Shown: positions 17,601-26,301, numbered from the stretch's first letter. The stretch is DNA of 64,000 bases from Trebonia sp963734665 (GCA_963734665.1 CAVTIR010000003.1:1-64000); one strand, 5' to 3'. The notes: generated from the sequence alone by a model not told the origin. Translations and numbers: made by a program.

Positions 17601-18507
17601 CCGGGCCGGCGAGCTGGGCGAGGTAGCTGGAGAACGCGAGGAACGTGCCGAGGGTGACCTCGCCGTGGATGGCGAGCCAGCCGCCGAGCAGGAGCACGCC
17701 GACGAGGCCAAGCGAGGGAATGGCGGTGAGCGCGGGATTGTACCTGGCGGTGAGCCGGACCATCCGCAGCCGGGAGCCGAAGAGCTCCTCGCTCGTGGAC
17801 TCCATCCGCCCCATTTCCTGCTGCTCCTGGCCGAACCCCTTGACGACGCGGACGCCGCCGACGGTCTCGTCCACGATCGCTGCGACCTCGCCGACGAGCT
17901 GCTGCGCGTGCCAGGACGCGGGGAACAGCTTGCGCCGCGAGGCCGTGGCGATCAGCCAGAGCGCCGGCGCGACCGCGACCGCCACGAGGGCGAGCAGGGG
18001 GGAGAGGATGATCATGATGACGAGGGAGAAGACAAATAGCAGGACGGAGCCGAGGATCAGCGGCACCCACTGCAGCAGCTGCTGCGCCATGTTGATGTCT
18101 GAGATGGACCGGCCGACGAGCTGCCCGGTGTGGATCTCGTCCTGCCGTGCCCCGTCCAGCCGGGACAGCGACTCGAACAGCTCGGTCCGCATGGCGTGCT
18201 GCACGTCGAGGGCCATCTTGCCGCCCCGGTACCGCCGCATGTAAATGCCGAAGAAGTTGGCCACGGCGGCGATCAGCAGCCCGATCGCCAGGGGCCAGAC
18301 CGACACCTTGTGCGCGACGATGACGTTGTCGATGATGTCGCGCTGCAGCAGGGGGATGCTCAGCGTGGCCGCCGTGTAGAGGAGGGCCCCGGCCAGCGCG
18401 ATGATCACGTCCCGCTTGAACCGCCAGCAGTACCCCACAAGCCGCCGCAGCCAGCGAGCCTCGTTGGACGGCTGCACTCCGTTGTGCTGTTTCCCGCTCT
18501 TGCTCAA
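14620..18507 (-). CDS. Fused two-half ABC exporter (TMD-NBD-TMD-NBD)
   Basis: About 1295 aa: a complete heterodimer-type exporter in one chain. Half 1 has about six membrane segments, Walker A GPSGSGKST (near residue 382), signature LSGGQRQR (486) and Walker B ending LLLLDDATS, where Asp replaces the catalytic Glu. Half 2 has Walker A GQTGAGKS, signature LSAGQRQ and a canonical LLLDEATAALD. One site is therefore degenerate, as in TM287/288-type exporters. A Gly/Ala-rich linker of about 100 residues joins the halves. A TTG start at 18507 with GGAG six bases upstream is preferred to a GTG at 18573 without a usable ribosome site. Substrate unknown; drug or lipid export is possible. Confidence 0.9.
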   Translation of the reverse strand: MSKSGKQHNGVQPSNEARWLRRLVGYCWRFKRDVIIALAGALLYTAATLSIPLLQRDIIDNVIVAHKVSVWPLAIGLLIAAVANFFGIYMRRYRGGKMALDVQHAMRTELFESLSRLDGARQDEIHTGQLVGRSISDINMAQQLLQWVPLILGSVLLFVFSLVIMIILSPLLALVAVAVAPALWLIATASRRKLFPASWHAQQLVGEVAAIVDETVGGVRVVKGFGQEQQEMGRMESTSEELFGSRLRMVRLTARYNPALTAIPSLGLVGVLLLGGWLAIHGEVTLGTFLAFSSYLAQLAGPVRVLTNLVTIGQEARASVIRVFEVIDSKPVITDKPDAIDLPEDANGIAFEDVQFGYVPSQPVLRGLSLEVRAGETVAVIGPSGSGKSTLSLLLPRFYDVRGGAVKIGGHDVRDVTEQSLRASIGMVMEESFLFSDSVKANIAYGRPDATDEQVIAAAKAAEADEFIRELPNGYDTVVGEQGLTLSGGQRQRVALARALITNPRLLLLDDATSAVDPRIEAEIHATLHRVMAGRTTLLIAHRKSTLNLADRIAVLTADGRVADIGTNAELTERCELYRILITGPGDGVEGADAGDLATTQSAVSDAATAGQGNGHGARGTRTRSGSPKFSDVGAARALTATPAIGRGGAARGGGRGGRAGAGGNMDGMIGSVPPSPELLARVAALPPVKDKPKVDLAQAEAADTSFSLRKLLKPIAIALIAGLVLDGLDAAASLALPALVRNGIDNGVQARMFHTVVLVSIIGLAIVFADWLVNIVETMVVGRNGERLLFTLRVKIFSQLQRLGLDFYEREMSGRIMTRMTSDVDALSSFLQTGLVTMVSSLLTFVGVLAVMLVINVELGLLVLAIVPVLAVATVIFRRKSSQAYTEARERVSIVNADLAENVAGLRVTQAFRREGANADRFAGRSSAYRASRLRAQRYIALYFPFVQTLSTVASALVLVVAVSQVRSGVLSVGALIAYLLYVDMVFAPIQSLSQVFDGYQQAAVGLARIKDLLRLRTTVPSAADPVPVPASGFTGRIELRDVRFAYGAGSTLDGVDVDAKTSAEAIAGVSFTITPGETVALVGQTGAGKSTIVKLMARFYDVTGGAVLVDGVDVRTYDLTEFRHRLGVVPQEAYLFSGTVADAIGYARPDASMDEIVEAARAVGAHDMITALPNGYDHEVGERGRNLSAGQRQLIALARADLADPDILLLDEATAALDLASEAAVNAATDQLAARRTTIVVAHRLTTAARADRIIVMDHGRVAETGSHDELVEAGGVYAGLWEAFVGQTEYAA

Positions 18508-18641
18508 ATGCCACTCCGCGTCGCACTCGTTCCCGTCCAGGCCCCGGCCGAGTCGCCGGCCGCCAGGCCACACTCCAAGCCAAACTCATGCAACACCGTA
18601 ACGAGATAATTCATTTCCCGAGCTAACGACTTTTCCCAACA

Positions 18642-18680
18642 TCGGCGTGGGCGAGCAGAGACCCGGCTCGCCCACGCCGA
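18642..18680 (-). terminator. Terminator hairpin after the toxin-antitoxin pair
   Basis: Perfect 14-bp arms, TCGGCGTGGGCGAG (18642-18655) and its complement (18667-18680), with an 11-base loop, 14 bases after the VapC-like stop. Confidence 0.8.
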
Positions 18681-18693
18681 CGTGAGGCGAGCT

Positions 18694-19074
18694 TCAACAG
18701 GCGATGACCACGGCCTTGAACCCTGCGGCCCCCGTAAGCAGTCGCAGGTCGCCAGGGTCGCTGGTGTACAGCTCGTCACCGGACTCCACCAGCAGAGCCA
18801 CAGTTGCGTCAACCACATCCTTCGTGCGGGTGGCGCCGAGAAGCTCGCCCGCCCGGCAGCCGTCTTCGCGAGTAATCGGAACTACCTCGACCATGCGAAG
18901 TGTCTTCGCGAGCCGTGCCTGCTTCGTGCCGTTACGCCAGACTTGGGCGACCGCGTTGGGGTTGGTGCGGACCGGTTCACCGATCCGCAGCGCGTCCTGG
19001 ATCTTCTTGTACACAACGCGGTCGTCTCGGTCGATGGCGATGAGCGCACCTGCGTCAAGGATCAGCGCGGTCAT
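18694..19074 (-). CDS. vapC: PIN-domain toxin, VapC-like
   Basis: 126-aa PIN domain RNase. Acidic metal-binding residues are visible in LILDAGALIAID (Asp 7), TKDVVDATVA (Asp 87 and 90 region) and TSDPGDL (Asp 105). VapC toxins cleave RNA and are held inactive by their antitoxin. It overlaps the upstream antitoxin gene by 4 bases (ATGA), as in most vapBC operons. Confidence 0.85.
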   Translation of the reverse strand: MTALILDAGALIAIDRDDRVVYKKIQDALRIGEPVRTNPNAVAQVWRNGTKQARLAKTLRMVEVVPITREDGCRAGELLGATRTKDVVDATVALLVESGDELYTSDPGDLRLLTGAAGFKAVVIAC

Positions 19075-19376
19075 GCGCCATCACCCCCGAGGCCAAGGGC
19101 GGCTCGCCGCTCGCGTCGCCTCTCCGCCACTTCGGCCATCTCTTCCTCGGTGAACGCGCCGAACTCGGCCTGGTACTCGTCGAGGACTTCCTGGAGTCCC
19201 GCCGCGCGGCGTTTGCGCTCGGCCTCCTCGAAGATCGCCGCTTCGTGGTCCGCGCGGAATTTGAGCTCGGCTGCGGCGACCATCCAGTCGTCGACTGACA
19301 AGCCCTGCCGGCCGGCGGACTCCTTGATCGCCTCGGTCAGCTCCGGAGCGAGAGTCACGCTCATCGTGATCTTCAC
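19071..19376 (-). CDS. VapB-like antitoxin
   Basis: 101 aa. The N-terminus (MKITMSVTLAPELTEAIKE, then QGLSVDDWMVAAAEL) looks like a ribbon-helix-helix DNA-binding domain; the C-terminal half is a charged helix with EERKRR-like runs that would wrap the toxin. The start is a GTG at 19376. A TACGAT -10 element (19388-19383 on the minus strand) lies six bases upstream, so the transcript is probably leaderless. Confidence 0.75.
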   Translation of the reverse strand: MKITMSVTLAPELTEAIKESAGRQGLSVDDWMVAAAELKFRADHEAAIFEEAERKRRAAGLQEVLDEYQAEFGAFTEEEMAEVAERRRERRAALGLGGDGA

Positions 19377-19770
19377 CCTTCTATCGTACGGCAGGACTTC
19401 CCATTGGCCTAAGGAATATCCAGGCGCCCGATTTCCAGGCGCATCCGCACATTAGCACCCCTGCCGACATTCCTCTTTTGCCAATGGCAACGCGTTGACA
19501 TTGGCGTTGGCCCACTGCGACACGCCGTGTGGCCTGGGACGATCATGATCGCAGAGACTTCTTTGCGAATTCCCAGTTCAGCGCCATGATCAATTACTGC
19601 CAATCAATGGCAAGGGCTTGCGCAAACCGATTCCGGTGCTGATCCGTCAGTCAAACATTACCGAAATTCGGACAAAATTCTTGGCTGGTGACGCAAGACG
19701 GTCGGATTCCGGACTAAAGGTGCCAGCGACCGGATAACCAGTGGCGTGCTGCGGCACCAGGCCTCCGGCC
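19377..19770. other. AT-richer intergenic region with TGCCA palindromes
   Basis: 394 bases without a supported gene. Composition is less GC-rich than around it. It has the palindrome TTGCCAATGGCAA (about 19477-19489) and a second TGCCA-ATCAA-TGGCA about 120 bases further on. These look like operator half-sites, but no gene start is close to either. A 64-codon frame is not convincing. Confidence 0.5.
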
Positions 19771-20205
19771 TCAGCCCGGACCCAGGTCCGCCGTTAGCCA
19801 CCGCTGCGGACGCAGGTAGATCGCGACCATTTCGCCTAGCTCCGTCCGGGCGAACTTGAGGTAAGTCGGGACTCTCTCCGGCGGCAGGTAGCGCACGGTC
19901 ATCTCCAGCGTCATCTCATCGGTCCCCGGAACCACCCGCGTTACAGGTCCCTCCACCGACACGTACCGAACAGTCGGAAAGACCCGGTCGACCATCAGGG
20001 TGAAACGCCCTGCCGCCTCGATCAGGCGAGCCTTCTTCGACGCGGCCTCCGTCAGCACCCACGCCTCCCCACCGGGGGCGTATTGGTACCAGATCGGCAC
20101 GGTAAACGGCCCGCGGCCCTGGCCAGCCGACACCGACAAGGCCGCGATGTGCGGCTCGGCCAGGAACAGCTCACGGTCACGTACAGACAACGAGTTATCC
20201 GGCAT
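19771..20205 (-). CDS. Pyridoxamine 5'-phosphate oxidase-family protein
   Basis: 144-aa split-barrel flavin or F420 binder: LSVRDRELFLAEPHIAALSV, GRGPFTVPIWYQYAPGGEAWVLT, KKARLIEAAGRFTLMVDR and YVSVEGPVTRV follow the usual order of PPOX-class proteins in actinomycetes. The ATG at 20205 fits the family N-terminus; the open frame extends 57 bases further. Substrate unknown; many relatives reduce via F420. Confidence 0.8.
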   Translation of the reverse strand: MPDNSLSVRDRELFLAEPHIAALSVSAGQGRGPFTVPIWYQYAPGGEAWVLTEAASKKARLIEAAGRFTLMVDRVFPTVRYVSVEGPVTRVVPGTDEMTLEMTVRYLPPERVPTYLKFARTELGEMVAIYLRPQRWLTADLGPG

Positions 20206-20318
20206 AGCCCACAGCCTAGGCACGGGCACCGACAATCCACCGACAGCCGGACCCAGGCACACGGGTCATCAGGACGAAGCAGGTTCAAATGTCGGAGGGC
20301 TTCGCTACCGTCCTAGTC

Positions 20319-21587
20319 ATGCGGTTCCTGCATACCTCTGACTGGCATCTCGGGCGGTCGCTCCACCGGGCCGACCTGAGGGAGGCGCAAGCTGCGTTCC
20401 TCGACCATCTCGTCGAGACGGCGCGGTCCGCGCGGGTGGACGCCGTGCTCGTCGCGGGCGACGTCTACGACCGCGCGATCCCGCCGGTGGACTCGGTAGC
20501 GCTGTACGAGGACGCGCTCGCCCGGCTGCGCGCAACCGGCGCCCGGGTGATCGTGATCAGCGGCAACCACGACTCCGCCCGCCGTCTGGGTGTCAACAGC
20601 GTGCTGATCGACGCCTCTGGGGTGCACCTGCGCACCAGGCCCGCCGCCCTCGCGGACCCGGTTCCACTGGCAGACGAGCACGGCACGGTCGCCGTCTACG
20701 GTGTGCCTTACCTGGAGCCGGCGCTCGATCTGGAGCCGGCGCACGGCGCACCGGAAGCGACAGGGGCCGAGGCGCGCACGCCGGGCACCGGGACGGCCCC
20801 GGCCGAGACCGTGCTTGAGGCCGGCGAGGCGGCCGGCCGGCCACGCACTCACGAGGCGGTCCTTGGCAAGGCGGTGCGCCGCATCCGGGCCGACGCCGCC
20901 GCCCGGGGCGTTACCCGCGCCGTGGTGCTCGCACACGCCTGGGTGGCCGGAGGAGCGTCCGATGAGGAACGGCAGCGGGACGCCGAGCAGAGCAGGAGCG
21001 ACTCCGAGCGGGACATCTCGGTCGGCGGGATCGGCTACGTCCCGGCGAGCCTGTTCGACGGGTTCAGCTACGTCGCCCTGGGCCACCTGCACGGCCGGCA
21101 GACCCTGACCGGGAACATGCGCTACTCCGGCTCCCCACTGCCCTACTCATTCTCCGAGAAGGACCACAAGAAGGGGACCTGGCTCGTCGAAGTCGGCATC
21201 GACCGCAAGGCCAGCGCCGAGTGGGTACCTGCCCCGGTGCATAAGCGGCTCGCCACGCTAACCGGCCGCATCGACGACCTGCTCGCCTCCCGTGAGCACG
21301 ACGAGCACTCCGGCGACTTCCTCGCGGTGACCCTCACCGACACCGCGCGTCCCGAGGGGGCGATGGACCGGCTCCGCGCCCGGTTCCCGCACATCCTCAC
21401 GCTTGAGTTCAAGCCGGAGGGCGTCACCGCCGACCCGCGCAGTTACGGGCAGAAGGTCAAGGGCCGCGAGGACCTCGCGGTCGCAGCCGAGTTCGTCAGG
21501 CACGTGCGGAACACCGACGCCACCGGCCCCGAGCGCGGGCTACTTGAAGCGGCGTTCAGTGCGGCCAGGGACAGAGGGGAGCGCTGA
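20319..21587 (+). CDS. sbcD: Exonuclease subunit SbcD (Mre11 homologue)
   Basis: Nuclease subunit of the SbcCD complex that trims hairpins and protein-blocked DNA ends. The 422-aa protein starts MRFLHTSDWHLGRSLH and keeps the phosphodiesterase motifs DWHLG, GDVYD, GNHD, AHAWVAG and GHLHG, which bind two metal ions. The ATG at 20319 gives the family N-terminus; a start 30 bases upstream adds residues not seen in the family. There is an extended variable insert near residues 135-175. Stop and start of sbcC overlap (TGATG). Confidence 0.95.
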   Translation: MRFLHTSDWHLGRSLHRADLREAQAAFLDHLVETARSARVDAVLVAGDVYDRAIPPVDSVALYEDALARLRATGARVIVISGNHDSARRLGVNSVLIDASGVHLRTRPAALADPVPLADEHGTVAVYGVPYLEPALDLEPAHGAPEATGAEARTPGTGTAPAETVLEAGEAAGRPRTHEAVLGKAVRRIRADAAARGVTRAVVLAHAWVAGGASDEERQRDAEQSRSDSERDISVGGIGYVPASLFDGFSYVALGHLHGRQTLTGNMRYSGSPLPYSFSEKDHKKGTWLVEVGIDRKASAEWVPAPVHKRLATLTGRIDDLLASREHDEHSGDFLAVTLTDTARPEGAMDRLRARFPHILTLEFKPEGVTADPRSYGQKVKGREDLAVAAEFVRHVRNTDATGPERGLLEAAFSAARDRGER

Positions 21588-24460
21588 TGCGCCCGCATCG
21601 CCTCCGGGTGACCGCCTTCGGCGCGTTCGCGGCGTCCGAGCAGGTCACGTTCGACGACCTGGAGGGCCTGTTCCTGCTGCACGGCGAGACCGGCGCGGGC
21701 AAGACGACCCTCCTCGACGCGATCGCGTTCGCCTTGTACGGCCGGGTCCCTGGCGAACGCGGCACCGCCAGGCGCCTGCGCTCCGATCACGCGTCCCCGC
21801 GCACCACGACCGAGGTGGAGCTCGAGGCGACGATCGGGGGCCGCCGGCTGTGCATCACCCGCAGGCCGGAACAGGCCCGCCAGAAGAAATCGGGCACAGG
21901 CTTCACCACGGAGCCCGCTTCTGTCCGGCTCGCCGAGTTCGCGTCCGGCACCTGGGAGTCGAAGTCGACGAGGATCGGCGAAGTCGATGCCGAGATCGAG
22001 AACCTCATGGGCATGTCCGCCACCCAGTTCTTCCAGGTGGTCCTCCTCCCGCAGGGCGAGTTCGCGAAGTTCCTGCGCGCCGACGCGAAAGACAAGGAAG
22101 CTCTGCTGCAGAAGCTGTTCGGCACCGACCGCTTCCGCAAGGTCGAAGACTGGCTAGCGGACCGCCGCCGCGGCACAGAAAAAGACGTAGCGGCAGCCCA
22201 CGAGAACGTGGCCCGCCTGGTCGCCCAGATAGCCCAGGCCGCCGGCACCGCGGTCCCCGACTCCGCCGCCGTGCTTGACTCGCGGGAGCTGACCGAACCG
22301 CTCGCCGCGTTCGCCGGGCCCGGCCCCTCCGCCAGCTTCGCCGTGGCCGCCACGCCTGACGGCTTCACGCAGGTTCAGGGCGACGGCCCGGTGGCGGCGC
22401 ACGCCTGGCAGGGAACCTGGATCGCAACCCTTGCGGCAATGGCCGCGGCTCAGCGCGACGCGGCCGCCGCCCTAGTCGATGTCAGGAAAGCAGACCTGGA
22501 AGCCAGGGTGACGGCGCAGCGCCAGGCCGAGCAACTCGCCGACCGCCAGCGTCGCCGCCGTGACGCGCTGCAGCGTAAGGCCGAGCTAGAGGCCGCGACA
22601 CCGGAGATCGAAGGCCTGCGCGCCGCCGCTGGTAACCGCCTGCGTGCTGCCGCCGGCGCCGGCGCCGTCGCCGTCGCGGCACGGGCCGCCGAATCGACGG
22701 CCTTGCATGCCGCCGGACAGGAGCAGCAGGCACAGGTCGGCCGGCTACAGGCACTGCGCGCCGTCGCCCGCCAGGCGGACGCGGAGGACGAGACCGCTGC
22801 GACCGCCCGCACCCGCGCCGCCATGCTGTCCGACGAGCTCGATCGCGCTGAGGCGGAAGCGCTGCGGCGCCAGGCGGCCCGTCCCCAGGCTGAGCAAGCA
22901 CGTGACGCCGCCAGCCGGGCCGCCGGGGCGCTACCCGCCGCCAGGGAAAAGGCGAACGCTGCGCGCCAGATAGCGAGCGACGGCGCCGCACTCGTCGCGG
23001 AACACGGGAAGCGGAGCGACCTGCGCGAAGCGCACCTGACCACGCGCGAGGGGGCAGTAGCCGCGCAGGCAGCGGCGCTCCGCGTCCGCGAGGCGCGCAT
23101 CGACGGCATGCGCGCTGAACTCGCTGCCCAGATGACGGACGGCAGTCCCTGTCCGGTCTGCGGTTCCCTCGATCACCCCGACCCAGTCGACGCCGCTTCC
23201 TTCCCTCCGATCAGCAGGGACGAGGAGGACACCGCCTTCACGCTAGCCAGCGACGCGGCACAGGCAGCAGACGAGGCGGGAAGTCGCGTAGCCGCCGTCG
23301 ACGCCGTAATCAGCGGCCTCGTGCGGCGCCTCACCGACGCCGGCTTCCCGTTTCCGGCAATCTCCAACACCGGGGCCCTGGCCGCCGCCGCCCTCGCGGC
23401 AGCGGCAGGCGCGGACGAGCGGGAAGCCGAGGCGGCCGTGCTGAGTGACGCCGCCGCACGCCTGAGCAGCCTGCAACGCGAGCTAGACGAACTAGACAGG
23501 GCCATAGCCGCCGATCGGGCCAGGCTCACCGAGCTGACCGAGCAGCGCACCGCGGCCCTCGCCGAAGCCGGAGCCGCCAAGGCGCGTGCCGCGGCTCGCC
23601 GCGAAGAGCTAGCCGCCCAGCTGGGCGAAGCCGATGACCTGGAGACCGCGATCAGCGCCGCGACGCGTTTGGCCGAGGCGCTGCTCAAGGCGGCAGCGGT
23701 CGCCGACCTCCTCGCCGACCCGGACCTGGACGTAGAGCTGGACCCGCCCGCGCCGCTCGGCGAGGCCACGGAAGCGGCCAAGGCGGCCCAGCAGTCCCAC
23801 GACGAAGCGAACAAGGCTTACGGCACGACCCAGGACCGCGCTGACCAGCTTGCCGTTCTCAAGCCGCGGCTGGAAGACGCCCTGGCGGCCCTCCAACCGC
23901 TGAAGGAGCGGGCCGACCAGATCCGCCACCTGGCCGACCTGGCCAACGGCACAAGCGGCGCGAACCAGTACAAGATGACGTTGTCCAGCTTCGTCTTGGC
24001 GGCACGGCTCGAAGAGGTCGCCGCGGCGGCCAGCGAGCGCCTCCTCACGATGACCGCCGGCCGCTACTCCCTGGTCCACTCCGACGCAAGGAAGGGCAAC
24101 GCGAAGGCTGGCCTCAGCCTCCTGGCCTGCGACGCGTGGACCGGCGTCGACCGCGACACGGCCACCCTGTCCGGCGGCGAGACATTCCTGGCGAGCCTGG
24201 CCCTCGCTCTGGGTCTCGCCGACGTGGTGACAGCCGAGTCGGCCGGCACCCCGATGGAGGCCCTCTTCGTCGACGAGGGCTTCGGCACCCTGGACGAGGA
24301 CACCCTGGATGAAGTCATGAACGTCCTAGACAGCCTCCGCGCCGGCGGCCGCCTCGTTGGCATCGTCAGCCACGTGAGCGAGCTCCGCCAGCGCATCCCG
24401 GCCCAGGTCCACGTCCGCAAGGGGCGCACCGGCAGCCGAGTCGAGATAATCCCCGGCTAG
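21587..24460 (+). CDS. sbcC: Exonuclease subunit SbcC (Rad50 homologue)
   Basis: 957-aa SMC-like ATPase partner of SbcD. Walker A is GETGAGKTTLLDA near residue 33; the Q-loop region is LLPQGEFAKFL. Long Ala/Glu/Arg-rich coiled coils flank a zinc hook CPVCGSLDHP near residue 522. The C-terminal lobe has signature TLSGGETFLASLALALGL and Walker B ALFVDEGFGTLD. All ATPase elements are intact. Coupled to sbcD by a one-base overlap. Confidence 0.95.
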   Translation: MRPHRLRVTAFGAFAASEQVTFDDLEGLFLLHGETGAGKTTLLDAIAFALYGRVPGERGTARRLRSDHASPRTTTEVELEATIGGRRLCITRRPEQARQKKSGTGFTTEPASVRLAEFASGTWESKSTRIGEVDAEIENLMGMSATQFFQVVLLPQGEFAKFLRADAKDKEALLQKLFGTDRFRKVEDWLADRRRGTEKDVAAAHENVARLVAQIAQAAGTAVPDSAAVLDSRELTEPLAAFAGPGPSASFAVAATPDGFTQVQGDGPVAAHAWQGTWIATLAAMAAAQRDAAAALVDVRKADLEARVTAQRQAEQLADRQRRRRDALQRKAELEAATPEIEGLRAAAGNRLRAAAGAGAVAVAARAAESTALHAAGQEQQAQVGRLQALRAVARQADAEDETAATARTRAAMLSDELDRAEAEALRRQAARPQAEQARDAASRAAGALPAAREKANAARQIASDGAALVAEHGKRSDLREAHLTTREGAVAAQAAALRVREARIDGMRAELAAQMTDGSPCPVCGSLDHPDPVDAASFPPISRDEEDTAFTLASDAAQAADEAGSRVAAVDAVISGLVRRLTDAGFPFPAISNTGALAAAALAAAAGADEREAEAAVLSDAAARLSSLQRELDELDRAIAADRARLTELTEQRTAALAEAGAAKARAAARREELAAQLGEADDLETAISAATRLAEALLKAAAVADLLADPDLDVELDPPAPLGEATEAAKAAQQSHDEANKAYGTTQDRADQLAVLKPRLEDALAALQPLKERADQIRHLADLANGTSGANQYKMTLSSFVLAARLEEVAAAASERLLTMTAGRYSLVHSDARKGNAKAGLSLLACDAWTGVDRDTATLSGGETFLASLALALGLADVVTAESAGTPMEALFVDEGFGTLDEDTLDEVMNVLDSLRAGGRLVGIVSHVSELRQRIPAQVHVRKGRTGSRVEIIPG

Positions 24461-25082
24461 CGCGCGGCTAGCGCCCGATTAACCCCAGCCGCATCAGCGG
24501 GCCACCCCGTCCGGCGGCGTCTGCACCTAAGGGCCGAAGCGATGCCCGGTCTTATCCGGCGGGTCACTGCTCGCTGGCGGGGACCTTGCCCCGGTTGACG
24601 TTAATAGCGTCACACGGGAAGGCGTACGAAACGCGAACAGCCGGAGAAGTGCGGGCACTTTACACATCAGGGGTATTACCGGGCCCGATTAGGCTCGTGG
24701 GGGGAAAGAGGAAGCCGCTTACGTTCGGGATAACTGGACACGGGCGGGGAACGGACCGGCAGAGCCGCGCCTCGCTCGCCCACGCCGTCCTTCCGCCGTA
24801 ACCTGGGGAAACGACTTCGTAACGGCGCCTTTAACGCACTCCGTCGGCCGCCCGAGCAAAAGGTCCAGAATGACCCTATATATAGAGTTATCGAACTGTG
24901 ATGTTCCCAACATGGACCGGTTGACCTGCGAATACCTGGGAAAACTCCCGCAGGGGTCTCGTGCTAAGCGAGGACCCGGTTTACCATCTAGCCTTGGAAA
25001 GATTTCGAAACCCCTGACCTAACCGCCCGGGGGACGGCGGACAGGCACGTCAGGCGGCAAACGGTACCGAGGGGGTTCCGGC
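24461..25082. other. Long intergenic region with structured leader
   Basis: 622 bases without a supported gene. The distal part holds an AT-rich patch TATATATAGAG (24878-24889 area) that could be a -10, and two overlapping hairpins: CCTGCG...CGCAGG (24925-24954) with an inner GGG/CCC, and GGGTCTCG...CGAGGACCC (24954-24977, one bulge). These would lie in the leader of the universal stress protein mRNA. A 71-codon frame at 24586-24801 is not convincing. Confidence 0.45.
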
Positions 25083-25589
25083 ATGTCGGTTCCTGCTGTG
25101 CGACGGATCGTCGTTGGAGTGGATGGCTCCGTCGAATCCGTCGCGGCGCTCCGCTGGGCCTGCCGAGAGGCGTCCCTGCGCGGCGCTGAAGTGCGCGCGG
25201 TGCACGTGCGGGAGGAGTGCTGCCACAGCTTTGCAAGCTATGCGGTGCCCGCGCTGTCCACCGCGGATGGCGTCTCCATCGACATCGACGACCTCGTGCG
25301 CTCGGTCCAGGCCGACCACGCACTCGGGGTCCAGGTCCGCGTCGAGGAGGTGGACGGCCTCGCGGCGCGCGTGCTCCTCGACCGGTGCGCGGGCGCGGAC
25401 ATGCTGGTCCTCGGGTCGTCAAGCGACGTGCCCGGCGCGCGCCGCTCGGCCGGCCCGGTGATCCGCGCGTGCCTGCGCCGCGCGCCCTGCCCGGTCGTCG
25501 TGATCAGTGCGGCCCAGGACCCGACGCAGCAGCGCGAGCCCGCAGCCCAGGCTGCCGAGGAATGCGTCAAGGTCCCGGCCGGCGTCTAG
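25083..25589 (+). CDS. Universal stress protein (UspA family)
   Basis: 168 aa, one Usp domain: IVVGVDGSVESVAALRWACREA at the N-terminus and the nucleotide loop GSSSDVPGARRSAGPVIRACLRRAPCPVVVI at the C-terminus, which fits the G-x2-G-x9-G pattern of ATP-binding Usp proteins with small changes. GAGGGGG lies seven bases before the ATG. A short tail after residue 145 is disordered. It probably binds ATP and modulates stress survival. Confidence 0.85.
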   Translation: MSVPAVRRIVVGVDGSVESVAALRWACREASLRGAEVRAVHVREECCHSFASYAVPALSTADGVSIDIDDLVRSVQADHALGVQVRVEEVDGLAARVLLDRCAGADMLVLGSSSDVPGARRSAGPVIRACLRRAPCPVVVISAAQDPTQQREPAAQAAEECVKVPAGV

Positions 25590-25604
25590 CACGACCGTCA
25601 CGGA

Positions 25605-25877
25605 GTGCGGCTAGCTATTCGCGTGAAGCCGGGGTCCGCCCGGACCTCCGTCGGGGGACGGCATGGTGACGCGCTCGTGGTCGCAGTCACCGCGCGCGCG
25701 GTCGACGGGAAGGCAACCGAGGCCGCGCTGCGGGCCGTGGCCGAGGCGTTTGACGTGAAACGGCGCGAGGTCACGCTCGTCACCGGGGCGACGAGCCGCG
25801 ACAAGGTGGTCGACATCGACGGCGAGCCGACCACCCTGTCCGCCCGCCGCGACACCCTGCTCGGCCCAGTGCGTTGA
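25605..25877 (+). CDS. DUF167 family protein (YggU-like)
   Basis: 90 aa. RVKPGSARTSVGGRHGDALVVAVTARAVDGKATEAAL and REVTLVTGATSRDKVVDIDG are the hallmarks of DUF167, a small conserved protein of unknown role. Starts at GTG 25605 with a weak ribosome site, 15 bases after the Usp stop, suggesting an operon. The stop codon lies inside the first unit of a tandem repeat. Confidence 0.8.
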   Translation: MRLAIRVKPGSARTSVGGRHGDALVVAVTARAVDGKATEAALRAVAEAFDVKRREVTLVTGATSRDKVVDIDGEPTTLSARRDTLLGPVR

Positions 25878-25920
25878 ACCCAGTGCGTTGAACCCGGTGC
25901 GTTGAAACCCAGTGCCGTGA
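25865..25920. repeat. 14-bp tandem repeat, about four units
   Basis: Units CCCAGTGCGTTGAA at 25865-25878 and 25879-25892, CCCGGTGCGTTGAA at 25893-25906, and a degenerate fourth unit to 25920. They fill the gap between DUF167 and the GNAT gene; the first contains the DUF167 stop. Confidence 0.85.
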
Positions 25921-25940
25921 TCCGGCGTAAGGTAACGACC

Positions 25941-26270
25941 ATGGAACCAGCCGGCACCGGCGCCCCGGTTGTCACCGACAACCCGGCCGCGTCACGGTAT
26001 GAGCTGCACGTCGGCGCCGAGCTCGCCGGCTTCGTCACCTATCAGCTGCGCAACCACGACACGGTGATCAGCCTGCTGCACACCGAGATCGAGCCGGCCT
26101 TCCAGGGCGCGGGCCTGGCCTCGCACCTGGCGCGGTACAGTCTCGACGACGCGCGCAAGCGCGGACTGGCGGTGCTGCCGTTCTGCCCGTACATCCGTTC
26201 CTGGATCAAGAAGCACCCGGAGTACACCGAGCTCGTCCCGGACGCATCCCGCGGCGACTTCGACCTCTGA
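25941..26270 (+). CDS. GNAT-family N-acetyltransferase, YjdJ-like
   Basis: 109-aa short GNAT of the COG2388 type. YELHVGAELAGFVTYQLR, ISLLHTEIEPAFQGAGLASHLA (acetyl-CoA loop Q-x-x-G-x-A) and LPFCPYIRSWIKKHPEY are characteristic. The ATG at 25941 is chosen because AAGG lies eight bases before it and the upstream codons are repeat-derived. Substrate unknown. Confidence 0.85.
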   Translation: MEPAGTGAPVVTDNPAASRYELHVGAELAGFVTYQLRNHDTVISLLHTEIEPAFQGAGLASHLARYSLDDARKRGLAVLPFCPYIRSWIKKHPEYTELVPDASRGDFDL

Positions 26271-26301
26271 GCCCAGCCAAACAAAACACGGAGGAACAGC
26301 G

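Noticed and set aside
24586..24801. 71-codon plus-strand frame after sbcC
   Set aside because: No ribosome site, no family signal, and a mixed composition; treated as noncoding.
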